Assembly: GCA_016861165.1 (NCBI GenBank)
Contig: BOKV01000014.1
Location: forward strand, 1-64,000
DNA from: Alphaproteobacteria bacterium
GTDB lineage: Bacteria; Pseudomonadota; Alphaproteobacteria; Rhizobiales; Rhizobiaceae
DNA length: 64,000 nt
Reading direction: 5' to 3'
The notes beneath the pieces are model-generated. The model was given only the letters and a program-made list of their open reading frames with translations. It ran no database searches and was not told the origin of the DNA. The number at the start of each line of letters is the position of its first letter. Position 1 is the first letter of the stretch. The translations under genes were made by a program, and so were the position numbers. Below are positions 19,056 to 29,692 of the stretch, piece by piece.

Positions 19056-20321
19056 TCAATTGCCCCTGGCGAGCCGCACCGCCTCGTCCAGCAGTTCCTG
19101 GTGGCCCGGCCTAAAGTCGCGTTCGACCCAGGCCTGCTCGAGGCGGGCGAGCAGTTCGCCCATGCGCGGGCCGGCGCCGATGCCGGCCTCGATCAGGTCA
19201 CGGCCGGCGAGTGGGAAGGTGGGCGCCTGCCAGCGCCGCGCGAAGGTGAGCTTGGCCGCCAGCGCGCTCGCCCGGCGGGTGCGGCCCTGATAGGTGCGCT
19301 CGCGCGCCAGCTCGACCACCAGCGCGTCGATGACGGCCTGGCGCTTGCTGCGATAGAGTTCGCGGGCGAACATGCGGTTCGGCACCGAGTAATCGGGGAT
19401 GGCCTGGTGCGCCCAGTCCTCCAGCCGCGCCCGCTCCTGGCGCGACAGCTTGAGACGGACGGCAAGCGCCGCCACCCGGTCGAGGCGCGGCGGCACCACG
19501 CTCATCAGGCGCAGCAGCGGGTCGGGGGGGCAGCGCTGCTCGCGCTCGATAGCGACGACCTCGCCCAGCATGTCGATGCCCCAGTCGCCGCCCTCTGGCA
19601 GCGCCACAGCCAGCACGCCCGCCGTGCGCATCCACAGCACCGCGCGGACCGGGTCGGGCGCCGCCAGGATGCGCTTCAGCTCATGCCAGACCCGCTCGGC
19701 CGACAGATAGGACAGAAATTCCCGGTTGCGTGCGCAGGCCTTGAGGCCCTCGGCATCGGGCCGGCCATCACCGTACCAGGCGTAGAAGCGGAAGAACCGC
19801 AGGATGCGCAGATAGTCCTCGCGGATGCGCGCCTCGGCGCTGCCGATGAAGCGCACCCGCCGCGCCCGCAGGTCGGCGAAGCCGCCAAGCGGGTCGAACA
19901 GGCGGCCATTGCGGTCGCAATAGAGCGCGTTCATGGTGAAGTCGCGCCGCATCGCGTCGGCGTGCCAGTCGGTGCCGAAGCGCACGACGGCATGGCGCCC
20001 GCGCGTTTCGACGTCCTCGCGCAGCGTCGTGATCTCGTAGCCGCGGCCGCCGGCCACCGCCGTCACGGTGCCATGCTCGATTCCGGTGGCCACGACCTTG
20101 ATCCCGCCCGCATCGAGCACGGCGGTCACCGCCTCCGGCAGGAGGTTGGTCGACAGGTCGACCTCGCGGATGGGTTCGGCCAGCAGCGCGTTGCGCACCG
20201 CTCCGCCATTGACACGCGCCTCGCCGCCGGCGGCCTCGATCAGGTCGAACAGCCCCTGCAGATGCGGATCGGCGAGGAACTGCGCCTGCGTCGAACTCAG
20301 GACTGCGGGTGCCGCCGTCAC
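19056..20321 (-). CDS. cca: CCA tRNA nucleotidyltransferase / poly(A) polymerase family
   Basis: 421 residues. The nucleotidyltransferase head carries VNGGAVRNALL (about 38-47), then REVDLSTNLLPEAV, where the usual DxD is EVD, and RRDFTMNALYCDRNGRLFDPLGG. LRILRFFRFYAWYG and SAERVWHELKRIL belong to the RNA-binding part. It should add or repair the tRNA 3' CCA. The ATG overlaps the stop of the Nudix gene (ATGA), so it is coupled within DUF1285-nudix-cca. The first carboxylate change (Asp to Glu) is conservative and may be lineage-typical. Confidence 0.92.
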   Translation of the reverse strand: MTAAPAVLSSTQAQFLADPHLQGLFDLIEAAGGEARVNGGAVRNALLAEPIREVDLSTNLLPEAVTAVLDAGGIKVVATGIEHGTVTAVAGGRGYEITTLREDVETRGRHAVVRFGTDWHADAMRRDFTMNALYCDRNGRLFDPLGGFADLRARRVRFIGSAEARIREDYLRILRFFRFYAWYGDGRPDAEGLKACARNREFLSYLSAERVWHELKRILAAPDPVRAVLWMRTAGVLAVALPEGGDWGIDMLGEVVAIEREQRCPPDPLLRLMSVVPPRLDRVAALAVRLKLSRQERARLEDWAHQAIPDYSVPNRMFARELYRSKRQAVIDALVVELARERTYQGRTRRASALAAKLTFARRWQAPTFPLAGRDLIEAGIGAGPRMGELLARLEQAWVERDFRPGHQELLDEAVRLARGN

Positions 20322-20959
20322 GGAAAAATCCTGTCGCGCAGCACCCGGATGATGCCGGCCGTGACACCCCAGATGTAGTGCTCGCCATAGGGCATCTCGA
20401 GATAGTGGCGCAGGCGGCCGTTGAATTCGCGGCTACCGGTGCGGTGGTTGGCGCGGTCCATCAGGAAGGCGAACGGCACTTCGAAGATGTAGTCGACCTC
20501 GGCCGGGTTGGGCTCGACCGGCGCCCGCCCGTCGACCAGCGCCACGACCGGCGCGATGCGGTAGCCGGAACCGGTGTGGTAGTCGGGCAGCCGGCCGATG
20601 ATCTCGGCCAAACGGGGCTCCAGACCGATCTCCTCGCGCGCCTCGCGCAGCGCCGCGGCTTCCACGCTTTCGTCGTCCGGGTCGATCCTGCCGCCGGGAA
20701 ACGCCACCTGTCCGGAATGGGCGCGCAGGGATTCGCGGCGCTTGGTCAGCAGCACGTTGAGGCCGCCCGGGCGGTCGAGGATGGGGATCAGCACCGCCGC
20801 CGGCAGCAGGGCATTCGCGACGATCTGGTCGCGGACGTCCGGATTGAACAGGAAGTCGCCATGGCCGCCGCCGCCCTCCTCCCCCAGCCGCTCGCGCGCC
20901 AGCCGGCGCAGTTCGTCCGGCGTCATCCTTGCCGCTTCGCTCGAATCGATGGTGCGCAC
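20318..20959 (-). CDS. Nudix hydrolase, CoA pyrophosphatase type
   Basis: 213 residues. LLTKRRESLRAHSGQVAFPGG is the signature preceding the Nudix box in CoA diphosphatases (NudL-like), and the box itself reads GGRIDPDDESVEAAALREAR with EEIGLE, giving the metal-binding REAxEE. It likely hydrolyses CoA or related nucleotide diphosphates. It lies 21 bases after the DUF1285 gene and overlaps cca by 4 bases. Confidence 0.9.
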   Translation of the reverse strand: MRTIDSSEAARMTPDELRRLARERLGEEGGGGHGDFLFNPDVRDQIVANALLPAAVLIPILDRPGGLNVLLTKRRESLRAHSGQVAFPGGRIDPDDESVEAAALREAREEIGLEPRLAEIIGRLPDYHTGSGYRIAPVVALVDGRAPVEPNPAEVDYIFEVPFAFLMDRANHRTGSREFNGRLRHYLEMPYGEHYIWGVTAGIIRVLRDRIFP

Positions 20960-20980
20960 GTCGTTCGTTCCAAGGCGTCG

Positions 20981-21628
20981 CTATCGGCCTGCCAGGCGGT
21001 GCAGCTCGTCGGCCGGCATGATGGGAAAGATGGCACCCTTGCTGCTGACGGCGAACATTACCCGCCCGTCGACCTCGATCTCTTCGCCAAGGGCGACCAG
21101 TTCGTACATCACCGGGCGGGCCAGCAGCGCCTCCAGCCGCCCGCGCACCTTGAGATAAGGCTTGACGCCGTCATTGCCAGGGGCAAGCTTATAGCGGATC
21201 GGATTATCGGGTCCGGCCTCGACCACGTCGCCGACATTGGTGCGGAAGGTCAGCACCTGTGCGCCGTCGCGGCGGCTCGCATTCATCTCAACGGCAACGA
21301 AGGGCGCATCCTCGACGGTGATGCCCACCTTCTCGACGGGAGTGACCAGATAGGTCCGGCCGTCCTCGTCCTTTCTGAGCACGGTGGAAAACAGGCGCAC
21401 AAGCGCCATGCGGCCGATCGGCGTGCCGAGATAGAACCAGGTGCCGTCACGCTTGATGACGATGTCGAGATCGCCGCAGAAAGGTGGGTTCCAGCGCTCG
21501 ACCGGTGCCGGGCCGCGGCCGGTCGTCTCGGCACGCGCCACCAGCGCCTGCAGGCCGGCAACACCGGAGTCGGACCGGGGAGGACGCGCCTCACCGGCAC
21601 CCCTGCGCAGCCTCGCCGTGCCGGCCAT
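20981..21628 (-). CDS. DUF1285 family protein
   Basis: 215 residues from the ATG at 21628, preceded by GGAGGAAACG. Motifs PPFCGDLDIVIKRDGTWFYLGTPIGR and LVTPVEKVGITVEDAPF are typical of DUF1285, a family of unknown function with solved structures but no assigned activity, as I recall. It heads a unit with the Nudix and cca genes and is divergent from the MoxR operon, a pairing common in Hyphomicrobiales. Confidence 0.85.
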   Translation of the reverse strand: MAGTARLRRGAGEARPPRSDSGVAGLQALVARAETTGRGPAPVERWNPPFCGDLDIVIKRDGTWFYLGTPIGRMALVRLFSTVLRKDEDGRTYLVTPVEKVGITVEDAPFVAVEMNASRRDGAQVLTFRTNVGDVVEAGPDNPIRYKLAPGNDGVKPYLKVRGRLEALLARPVMYELVALGEEIEVDGRVMFAVSSKGAIFPIMPADELHRLAGR

Positions 21629-21846
21629 CGTTTCCCTCCTTCCCCGCCCGGGGCGGGGGCCATACCCGGCAGCCGGCCGGATGCGGATCGATTCGCCACG
21701 CCTTGTATTGGCCACGGTTCGGCTTACCATGGCCGTGGTGGCGACTCAAAGCTGGCAGGGATTTTGCTAGGCATCAAGTCATGTCCGGCACGGTCCCGCC
21801 GCACCCGGCGGGGCCTCGGCCCGCCCCACCTGAACGGAGCGTCGCG

Positions 21847-22863
<1,017 letters not shown>

Positions 22864-22909
22864 TGCCGGGCAAGGCCGACCTCGGCGCCCGCCCGCCGGG
22901 ACGAACGGC

Positions 22910-23821
22910 ATGAGCGGGCCGATCGGCGCGGTCGCCCCGCGTGAGACGCGCAAGGAGACGATGGCGCGCGCTCGTGCCCGTGCCGCGCTGATCCCCGATC
23001 TGCTCGTCGAGGCCCACCGCGTCGCCAACAACGTCTTCGCCGGCTGGCACGGTCGGCGTAAGCGCGGCGTCGGCGAGGATTTCTGGCAGTTCCGCCACTA
23101 TGTGACCGGCGAGAACCTGGCGGCAATCGACTGGCGTCGCTCGGCCCGCGACGACAACATCTATGTGCGCGACCGCGAATGGCAGGCGACCCACATGGTC
23201 TGGCTGTGGGTCGATGAATCGCCGTCGATGCTGTTCCGCTCGCAGTTTGCCGTCGTCGCCAAGCAATCGCGGGCTCTGGTGCTGGCCTTTGCCATGGCCG
23301 AGCTGCTCGCCCGCAGCGGCGAGCGCCTGGGCTGGCTCGGCCTGACCCGGCCGATGCTGAGCCGCCGGGCTGCCGACCATCTCGGCCAGTCACTGATGCT
23401 GGCGCCGCCGCAGACCCGCCTGCCCGGCCCGGAGGGAATCCGCAATTTCTGCGACATCGTGCTGTTTTCCGATTTCCTCGGACCGCGCGAGGAAACCCTG
23501 TCGCGGCTGCAGGCCTATGCCCGCGCCGGCGCCCGCGGCCATCTGGTGCAGATCGTCGACCCGGTGGAGGAAACCTTTCCCTATGCCGGGCGCATCGAAT
23601 TCCGCGATCCGGAGACCGGCGAGCGGCTGACCGCTGGCAGTGCCCAGGGACTGAAGAATGACTACGCGGCGCTGTTTGCCGCCCACATCGCATCGGTGCG
23701 CGCAATGGCCCGCTCGATTGGCTGGAGCCATACCCTCCACCATACCGACAAGCCGGCTTCGCAGGCGCTGGTGGCGCTGCATGTCCATCTGAGCCAGGAC
23801 GTCTGGAGGCAGCATCAATGA
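22910..23821 (+). CDS. DUF58 domain protein
   Basis: 303 residues. The DUF58 signature RRKRGVGEDFWQFRHYVTGENLAAIDWRRSARDDNIYVRDRE is near residues 45-85, and the WLWVDESPSMLF segment resembles the start of a VWA fold with a MIDAS-like DxSxS (DESPS). No membrane segment is seen. DUF58 proteins are the usual partners of MoxR ATPases. It overlaps the next gene by ATGA. Confidence 0.9.
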   Translation: MSGPIGAVAPRETRKETMARARARAALIPDLLVEAHRVANNVFAGWHGRRKRGVGEDFWQFRHYVTGENLAAIDWRRSARDDNIYVRDREWQATHMVWLWVDESPSMLFRSQFAVVAKQSRALVLAFAMAELLARSGERLGWLGLTRPMLSRRAADHLGQSLMLAPPQTRLPGPEGIRNFCDIVLFSDFLGPREETLSRLQAYARAGARGHLVQIVDPVEETFPYAGRIEFRDPETGERLTAGSAQGLKNDYAALFAAHIASVRAMARSIGWSHTLHHTDKPASQALVALHVHLSQDVWRQHQ

Positions 23822-26610
23822 GCGGGCTGCCCCTCGTCTTCGCCAGTCCCTGGGTGCTGTTGGCGCTGGTGCTGCTGCCGGTGATCTGGTGGCTGCTGCG
23901 GCTGACGCCGCCGCGCCCGCGCGCCGAGACCTTTCCGCCGCTGGCCATCCTGGCGCGTCTGATCCGCCGAGAGGAAACGCCGGCGCAGAGTCCATGGTGG
24001 CTGACGCTGCTGCGCCTGGTCATGGCCACGCTGGCGATCCTGGCCATGGCCGGTCCGGTGTGGAACCCGGGCGAGGCGGCGCTTGAGGGCGACGGTCCGG
24101 TGCTGATCGTCGTCGACGACGGCTGGGCTGCCGCCGCCGACTGGGAGCGGCGCCGCGACGCCGCGCTCGCCATCGTCGCCGACGCGGCCGAGGACAGCCG
24201 CACCGTGATTCTTGTCGCCACCACAGCGTCGGCGCCCGAGGCCGCCACGCCGCTCAATCCCGAACAGGCTGCCGCCCGGCTGGAAGGCATGGTGGCGCGG
24301 CCGCTCAAGCCCGACCACGGCGCCACGGCCCGCCTGGTCGTCGAGATCACCCGCGACCATGCCCCGGGCTCAACCTTCTTCCTGTCCGACGGGCTCGAAC
24401 ATGCCGACAGCAGCGAACTGGGCGCCGCCTTTGCCGCCCTCGGCGGCCAGCGCCGCATCCTCCTGCCCGGTACCGAGGGCCTGGTCGCCATGGCCGGCAT
24501 CCGCAACGACCCGGACGCGCTGGTCGGCACCCTCATCCGGCCGCCGGGTCAGGCCGCGCGACCGTTCGATGTCGTCACCTTCGACATCCAGGGATTGCCG
24601 GCGGCGCGCGCCACCGCCCTCTTCGACGCCGGCGGCACGGCCGCCGACTTCCGCTTCGCGGAGCCGGTCGAATTGCGCAACCAGGTCGTGCGCACCGCCG
24701 TCTCCGACGCCGAGAACGCCGGCGCCGTGCAATTGCTCGACGACAGCTTCCGCCGCCGCGTGGTCGGCATCATTTCCGGCCAGTCGGCCGACCTGTCGCA
24801 GCCGCTCCTGAGCCCGCTCTACTACATTTCGCGGGCGCTCTCCCCGTTCAGCGACCTGCGCGAGGCCGACGACGCCAACGTCGCCAGGGCGGTGCCGGCA
24901 CTGATCCAGCAGGGCATATCGGCCATCGCGCTCGCCGACGTCGGCAACCTGCCCGAGGAGACCGTCGAGGAACTGGGCAAGTGGGTCGAGGGAGGCGGCA
25001 TGCTGATCCGCTTCGCCGGCCCGCGCCTGGCCGCCGCCGCCCAGGACACGCTGCTGCCGGTCAGACTGCGCGCCGGCGACCGCAATCTCGGCGGCGCCCT
25101 GTCGTGGGAGACGCCGAAACCGCTGGCGCCGTTCGAGGCGCAGAGCCCGTTCTTCGGCATCGACCCGCCACGCGAGGTGGTGGTGCGGCGCCAGGTGCTG
25201 GCGCTGCAGGAGCCGGACCTGGAGGCCAAGACCTGGGCGATCCTCGAAGATGGCACCCCGCTGGTCACCGCCGACCGTCGCGGCGCCGGCTGGCTGGTAC
25301 TGTTTCATACCAGTTCCGACGCAAGCTGGTCGAACCTGGCCATCTCCGGCACCTTTGTCGAAATGCTGCGCCGCGTCGTCGACCAGTCGCGTTCCCGCGG
25401 CGCACAGGCCACCGAGGCTGCCACGTCGCTGCCGCCGCTGCGCCTGCTCGACGGCAGGGGACGGCTCGGCGCGCCGGGTCCCGAAGCGCGTCCGCTCGTC
25501 GTCGGCAAGGGCATCGAGCCCAGGGCTTCGATCGACAACCCCCCCGGTTTCTACGGCACCGATGACGGCTTCATCGCGCTCAACCTGTTCGCCGCCGGCG
25601 ATACGCTTGCCGCTCTCGACCCCGCGAGCTTCGCGCCGGGCGTCGCCGCGGCCGGCTACGCCGGCGAGGCGGCGTTCGACTTCAAACCGTGGCTGATCGG
25701 GTTCGCGGTGCTGCTATTCGTGCTCGACTGCCTCGCCGTTCTGTGGATCGGCGGCGCGCTGAACTTGCCAGCCAGGGGTCGAGCCCGCGCCGCCGCGACG
25801 CTGTTCGCCGGCCTCGCCCTCGCCCTCGCCGCCCCGCCGCCGGCGGGCGCCCAGGACGAGGCCATCGACTTCTCCGCCTCGCTGATCACCCGCCTCGCCT
25901 ATGTCGTCACCGGCGACGCGACCGTCGACGACATCAGCCATGCCGGCATGGCCGGACTGTCGCAGTTCCTGGCGTCGCGCACGGCGCTGGAACCCGGCGA
26001 GCCCGCCCCGGTCAACATCGCCGAGGACGAACTGGCCTTCTACGCCCTGCTCTACTGGCCGATCACCGCCGAAAGCCGGCTGCCCGACCCGGCGACGATG
26101 GCGCGCGTCGATGCGTTCATGAAGCAGGGCGGCACCATCCTGTTCGATACGCGCGACCAGCTTTCCGGGCCGCTGGGTGGAACCGCCAATTCGCCCGAGG
26201 CGCAGCGGCTCCAGCAGATCCTGTCCGGCCTCGACATTCCCCAGCTCGAACCGGTGCCGCCCGACCACGTGCTGACCAAATCGTTCTATCTGCTCAACAA
26301 CTTCCCGGGCCGCTACGCCGGCGGCGAACTGTGGGTCGAGGCGCTGCCGCCGACCGGCGATGGCGCCGCCCCGCGGCCCGCGCGGCCGACCGACGGCGTT
26401 TCCTCCATCCTGATCACCAGCAACGATTTCGCTGGTGCCTGGGCGGTCGACGACAGCCTGCGGCCACGGCTGCCGACGGTGCCGCCCGACCCCACCCAGC
26501 GCGAGCTCAGCTACCGCGCCGGCGTCAACATCATGATGTATGTGCTGACCGGCAACTACAAGGCCGACCAGGTCCATGTGCCGGCGCTCTTGGAAAGGCT
26601 GGGACAATAG
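23818..26610 (+). CDS. large membrane protein with BatA-like N terminus and C-terminal DUF4159
   Basis: 930 residues. The N terminus (FASPWVLLALVLLPVIWWLLRLTPPRP) and a second helix (about 60-80) match the aerotolerance BatA N domain. A VWA-like segment (VLIVVDDGWAAAADWERRR) follows, then a glutamine-amidotransferase-like middle region. Membrane helices lie near 627-647 and 655-676. The last 220 residues (DFSASLITRLAYVVTGDATVDDISHAG) are DUF4159-like. It probably scaffolds the MoxR complex in the envelope. It begins inside the DUF58 stop and is followed by another membrane protein 10 bases later. Confidence 0.85.
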   Translation: MSGLPLVFASPWVLLALVLLPVIWWLLRLTPPRPRAETFPPLAILARLIRREETPAQSPWWLTLLRLVMATLAILAMAGPVWNPGEAALEGDGPVLIVVDDGWAAAADWERRRDAALAIVADAAEDSRTVILVATTASAPEAATPLNPEQAAARLEGMVARPLKPDHGATARLVVEITRDHAPGSTFFLSDGLEHADSSELGAAFAALGGQRRILLPGTEGLVAMAGIRNDPDALVGTLIRPPGQAARPFDVVTFDIQGLPAARATALFDAGGTAADFRFAEPVELRNQVVRTAVSDAENAGAVQLLDDSFRRRVVGIISGQSADLSQPLLSPLYYISRALSPFSDLREADDANVARAVPALIQQGISAIALADVGNLPEETVEELGKWVEGGGMLIRFAGPRLAAAAQDTLLPVRLRAGDRNLGGALSWETPKPLAPFEAQSPFFGIDPPREVVVRRQVLALQEPDLEAKTWAILEDGTPLVTADRRGAGWLVLFHTSSDASWSNLAISGTFVEMLRRVVDQSRSRGAQATEAATSLPPLRLLDGRGRLGAPGPEARPLVVGKGIEPRASIDNPPGFYGTDDGFIALNLFAAGDTLAALDPASFAPGVAAAGYAGEAAFDFKPWLIGFAVLLFVLDCLAVLWIGGALNLPARGRARAAATLFAGLALALAAPPPAGAQDEAIDFSASLITRLAYVVTGDATVDDISHAGMAGLSQFLASRTALEPGEPAPVNIAEDELAFYALLYWPITAESRLPDPATMARVDAFMKQGGTILFDTRDQLSGPLGGTANSPEAQRLQQILSGLDIPQLEPVPPDHVLTKSFYLLNNFPGRYAGGELWVEALPPTGDGAAPRPARPTDGVSSILITSNDFAGAWAVDDSLRPRLPTVPPDPTQRELSYRAGVNIMMYVLTGNYKADQVHVPALLERLGQ

Positions 26611-26620
26611 GCTGGCGACC

Positions 26621-28687
26621 ATGACGCGGTTTGACATCGTTTTCTCTCCGCAGCTGCCGCTGGCGCTGGTGATCGCGATTGCCGGCCTTGCCGGCCTGCT
26701 GGCGCTCTACGGGCTGTGGCGAGGCCTGCGCGGCGCCTGGCTCCGCCTCGCCGCGGCAATCATTCTGGCGTTGGCGCTGCTGAACCCCACCGCCGTCGTC
26801 GAGGAACGCGACCCGTTGACGACCGTTGTCGCGGTGGTGAGCGACCGCACCGGCAGCCAGCAGATCGGCGGGCGCGCCGGACAGACCGAGGCGATCCGGC
26901 GCGCCGTGATCGAACGGCTGTCGCGGCTCGGCCTGTTCGACGTGCGCGAGGCTTTCGCCGAGGACCAGATCTCGGCGACGACCGACGTGTCGACGGCGCT
27001 GTTCCGCAGCCTGCGCTCGGCGCTGCAGGACGTGCCGACCGAGCAGGTCGGCGGCGCGATCCTCATTACCGACGGCCAGGTGCACGACATTCCCGATTCG
27101 CTCGCCTCGATCGGCCTGGCAGCGCCCCTCCATGCGCTGATCACCGGCGAAGCGGGCGAGCGCGACCGGCGCATCGTCATCGAGCAGGCGCCCCGTTTCG
27201 GCGTCGTCGGCGAGCCGTTCGAACTGAGCTATCGCGTGCGCCAGACCGGCTTCGCCGCCGATAGCCCGGTGGCGGTCGGCATCTATGTCGATGGCGAGCT
27301 GGTGGCAACCGATTCGGCCCGGCCGGACGAGGAGATGCGTTTTGCCAGCACCGTTCCCCACGGCGGCAAGAACATCATCGAACTGCGGGCCGAGGTCGAT
27401 GCGGGCGAGATCACCGAGGTCAACAACCGTGCCTTCGTGACGCTGAACGGCATCCGCGAGAACCTGCGCGTGCTGCTGATTTCGGGCGAGCCGCACGCCG
27501 GCGAGCGGACCTGGCGCAACCTGCTGAAATCGGACCCTTCGGTCGACCTCGTCCATTTCACCATTCTGCGCCCGCCGGAGAAGCAGGACGGCACGCCTAT
27601 CAACCAGCTCTCGCTGATCGCCTTCCCGACGCGCGAACTGTTCGTCCAGAAGATCAACGAGTTCGACCTGATCATCTTCGACCGCTACCGGCACCGCAAC
27701 GTGCTGCCGCTGCTCTATTTCGACAACATCGTCAACTATGTGCGCGAGGGCGGCGCGCTATTGATCGCCGCAGGACCGGAGCTCGGCGAGTTCGGCAGCA
27801 TAGCCGAGCCGCTCGCGGCGCTGATGCCGGCGCAACCCGATGGCGGCAAGATCGAGGCGCCGTTCAAGCCGGCGGTGTCGCCGACCGGGCTCCGGCACCC
27901 GGTCACCCGTGACCTCGACGGCTGGCGGCAGGACGAGCCGCAATGGGGCCGCTGGTTCCGCTCCGTCGGCGTCAGCGCCGTCGAGGGCCAGACGGTGATG
28001 ACCGGCCAGGACGACGTGCCCCTCCTCGTGCTCGACCATTACGGCGAAGGTCGCGTTGCCCTCTTCCTGTCAGATCACACCTGGCTGTGGGCGCGCGGCT
28101 TCGAGGGCGGCGGGCCCTATGTGCAGCTGCTGCGCCGCACCGCGCACTGGCTGATGAAGGAACCGCAGCTCGAGGAGGAACGGCTGAACGCCGATGTCGA
28201 GGATGGCCGGCTGGTGATCGAACGCCAGACGCTGGGCGACGAACCGGGCGAGGTTGTCCTGACCGGCCCGACGGGCCGGGAGTCCACGGTTGCGCTGCGC
28301 AATGCCGGCCCCGGCGTCTGGCGCGCCGAGGTGGCGGCGCCGCAATTCGGGCTCTACTCGGCGACCGACGGCAACCTGCGCGCCCTTGTCCATGTCGGGC
28401 CGCCGAACCCACGCGAGTTCGCCGAGGTCATCAGCACTACCCGCCTGCTCGAGCCGGTGCTGGCGGAGAACCGCGGCAGTGTCCGGCGGGCCGATGGCGA
28501 CGACCTGCCGAGGATCGTGCCGGTTCGCGCCGGGGCGACAGCATCGGGGCTGGGCTGGATCGGGCTGGAGAATGCCGAGGCGAGCGTGCTGAAGGGGATC
28601 AGCCGGCTGCCGTTGTTTGCCGGCCTGATCGGCTTGGCGCTGCTGTTGATGGCTTTGGCCGCGACGTGGGCACGCGAGGGCCGCTGA
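26621..28687 (+). CDS. large membrane protein with glutamine-amidotransferase-like domain (MoxR operon)
   Basis: 688 residues. Two N-terminal membrane helices (about 12-31 and 39-55) are followed by a VWA-like region (VVAVVSDRTGSQQIGGR, then GGAILITDGQVHDIP) and a GATase1-like fold (LLISGEPHAGERTWRN, then YVREGGALLIAAGPELGEFG). A last helix is at about 660-682 with a short basic tail (REGR). It has no catalytic Cys in an obvious nucleophile elbow, so enzymatic activity is doubtful. It is the last gene of the MoxR-DUF58-DUF4159 cluster. Confidence 0.82.
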   Translation: MTRFDIVFSPQLPLALVIAIAGLAGLLALYGLWRGLRGAWLRLAAAIILALALLNPTAVVEERDPLTTVVAVVSDRTGSQQIGGRAGQTEAIRRAVIERLSRLGLFDVREAFAEDQISATTDVSTALFRSLRSALQDVPTEQVGGAILITDGQVHDIPDSLASIGLAAPLHALITGEAGERDRRIVIEQAPRFGVVGEPFELSYRVRQTGFAADSPVAVGIYVDGELVATDSARPDEEMRFASTVPHGGKNIIELRAEVDAGEITEVNNRAFVTLNGIRENLRVLLISGEPHAGERTWRNLLKSDPSVDLVHFTILRPPEKQDGTPINQLSLIAFPTRELFVQKINEFDLIIFDRYRHRNVLPLLYFDNIVNYVREGGALLIAAGPELGEFGSIAEPLAALMPAQPDGGKIEAPFKPAVSPTGLRHPVTRDLDGWRQDEPQWGRWFRSVGVSAVEGQTVMTGQDDVPLLVLDHYGEGRVALFLSDHTWLWARGFEGGGPYVQLLRRTAHWLMKEPQLEEERLNADVEDGRLVIERQTLGDEPGEVVLTGPTGRESTVALRNAGPGVWRAEVAAPQFGLYSATDGNLRALVHVGPPNPREFAEVISTTRLLEPVLAENRGSVRRADGDDLPRIVPVRAGATASGLGWIGLENAEASVLKGISRLPLFAGLIGLALLLMALAATWAREGR

Positions 28688-28712
28688 CGCGCCCCTCCAT
28701 TGCGTGCGGTAT

Positions 28713-29492
28713 TCAGAGAACGACGACCTGGGCGCCGAGCTGGACGCGATCAAACAGATCGATGACGTGCTCGTTGATCATGCGGAAGCAGCCATTCGAC
28801 GCCGCGCTGCCGATCGTGTTCGGCTGGTTGGTGCCGTGGATGCGCAGATAGGTGTCCTGCTTGCCCTGATAGAGATAGATGGCGCGGGCACCGAGCGGGT
28901 TGTCGGGTCCGCCATCCATGCCGTCGGCATAGCGCTGGTACTGGCGCGGGTCGCGCTCGATCATCGCCTTGGTCGGAATCCAGCGCGGCCATACCTGCTT
29001 GTCGCCAACGGTCGCCTTGCCGGTGAACAGCAGGCCCTCCTTGCCGACGGCGACGCCGTAGCGCACCGCCGCCACCGGCGACTCGACGAAATAGAGGAAC
29101 TTCTCCTTGGTATCGATCACGATCGTCCCCGGCCGGTAGCCGGAGAACGGCACCGTCTGCGGCTTGAAGCGGTCATCGATCTTCGGCGGCTTCTTGCGCG
29201 CCAGTACCGACAGCTTCTCGTCGTGCTTGAGCTGTTCCTCGTTGAGCTCGACCGGAGCCGGCTTCTGCGCGTCGAACAGGCCGAACATGAACGGGATCGG
29301 CCTCACGCTGCGCTCGGGCTCGCTGCTTCTCGCCTCGCTGGTCGCGGTGCTGACCTTGACCGGGTTCTTCTTGGCGACCTTGGCCTGGTCGGCCTGCACC
29401 GTCTGGGCGCTGGCAGTCGACGCGGCGACCAGTCCGACGGACAAGGCAGCCGCGAGCATGATGCAAAGGAAGGTCGGGATCGAGCGCTTCAT
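28713..29492 (-). CDS. L,D-transpeptidase (YkuD domain)
   Basis: 259 residues with a signal peptide (MKRSIPTFLCIMLAAALSVG). The YkuD domain begins at IVIDTKEKFLYFVE and ends with the catalytic HGT...SNGCFRM motif, whose Cys is the nucleophile. These periplasmic enzymes make 3-3 peptidoglycan crosslinks or attach proteins to the wall. A Pro-rich linker with the ALARKKPPKIDDRF-type segment precedes the domain. It is convergent with the MoxR operon. An upstream Met (MRAETAMKRS) is a less likely start. Confidence 0.93.
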   Translation of the reverse strand: MKRSIPTFLCIMLAAALSVGLVAASTASAQTVQADQAKVAKKNPVKVSTATSEARSSEPERSVRPIPFMFGLFDAQKPAPVELNEEQLKHDEKLSVLARKKPPKIDDRFKPQTVPFSGYRPGTIVIDTKEKFLYFVESPVAAVRYGVAVGKEGLLFTGKATVGDKQVWPRWIPTKAMIERDPRQYQRYADGMDGGPDNPLGARAIYLYQGKQDTYLRIHGTNQPNTIGSAASNGCFRMINEHVIDLFDRVQLGAQVVVL

Positions 29493-29597
29493 GGCGGTTT
29501 CCGCTCTCATGATCATCTGAAAACCATTACTGTTCCGTTCATGCCCCGCAAAGGCGAACAGTCGGCACCCACTTTGCCTGCAGTTGACCGAGATCAG

Positions 29598-29626
29598 TAC
29601 AAGATCAAGCTTGGGTATTTTGTCAA
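29598..29626 (-). promoter_or_regulatory. candidate promoter of the L,D-transpeptidase gene
   Basis: On the minus strand TTGACA (29621-29626) and CTTGTA (29598-29603) are 17 bases apart. The -35 box is perfect and the -10 weak. The 5' untranslated region would be about 100 bases. Confidence 0.5.
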
Positions 29627-29692
29627 CCGCTGCGCCGCCGCGGTGGTCCGCCAGGGCACCGCCCGGCCGACTTTTTCGGGCGAGTGTCGCAT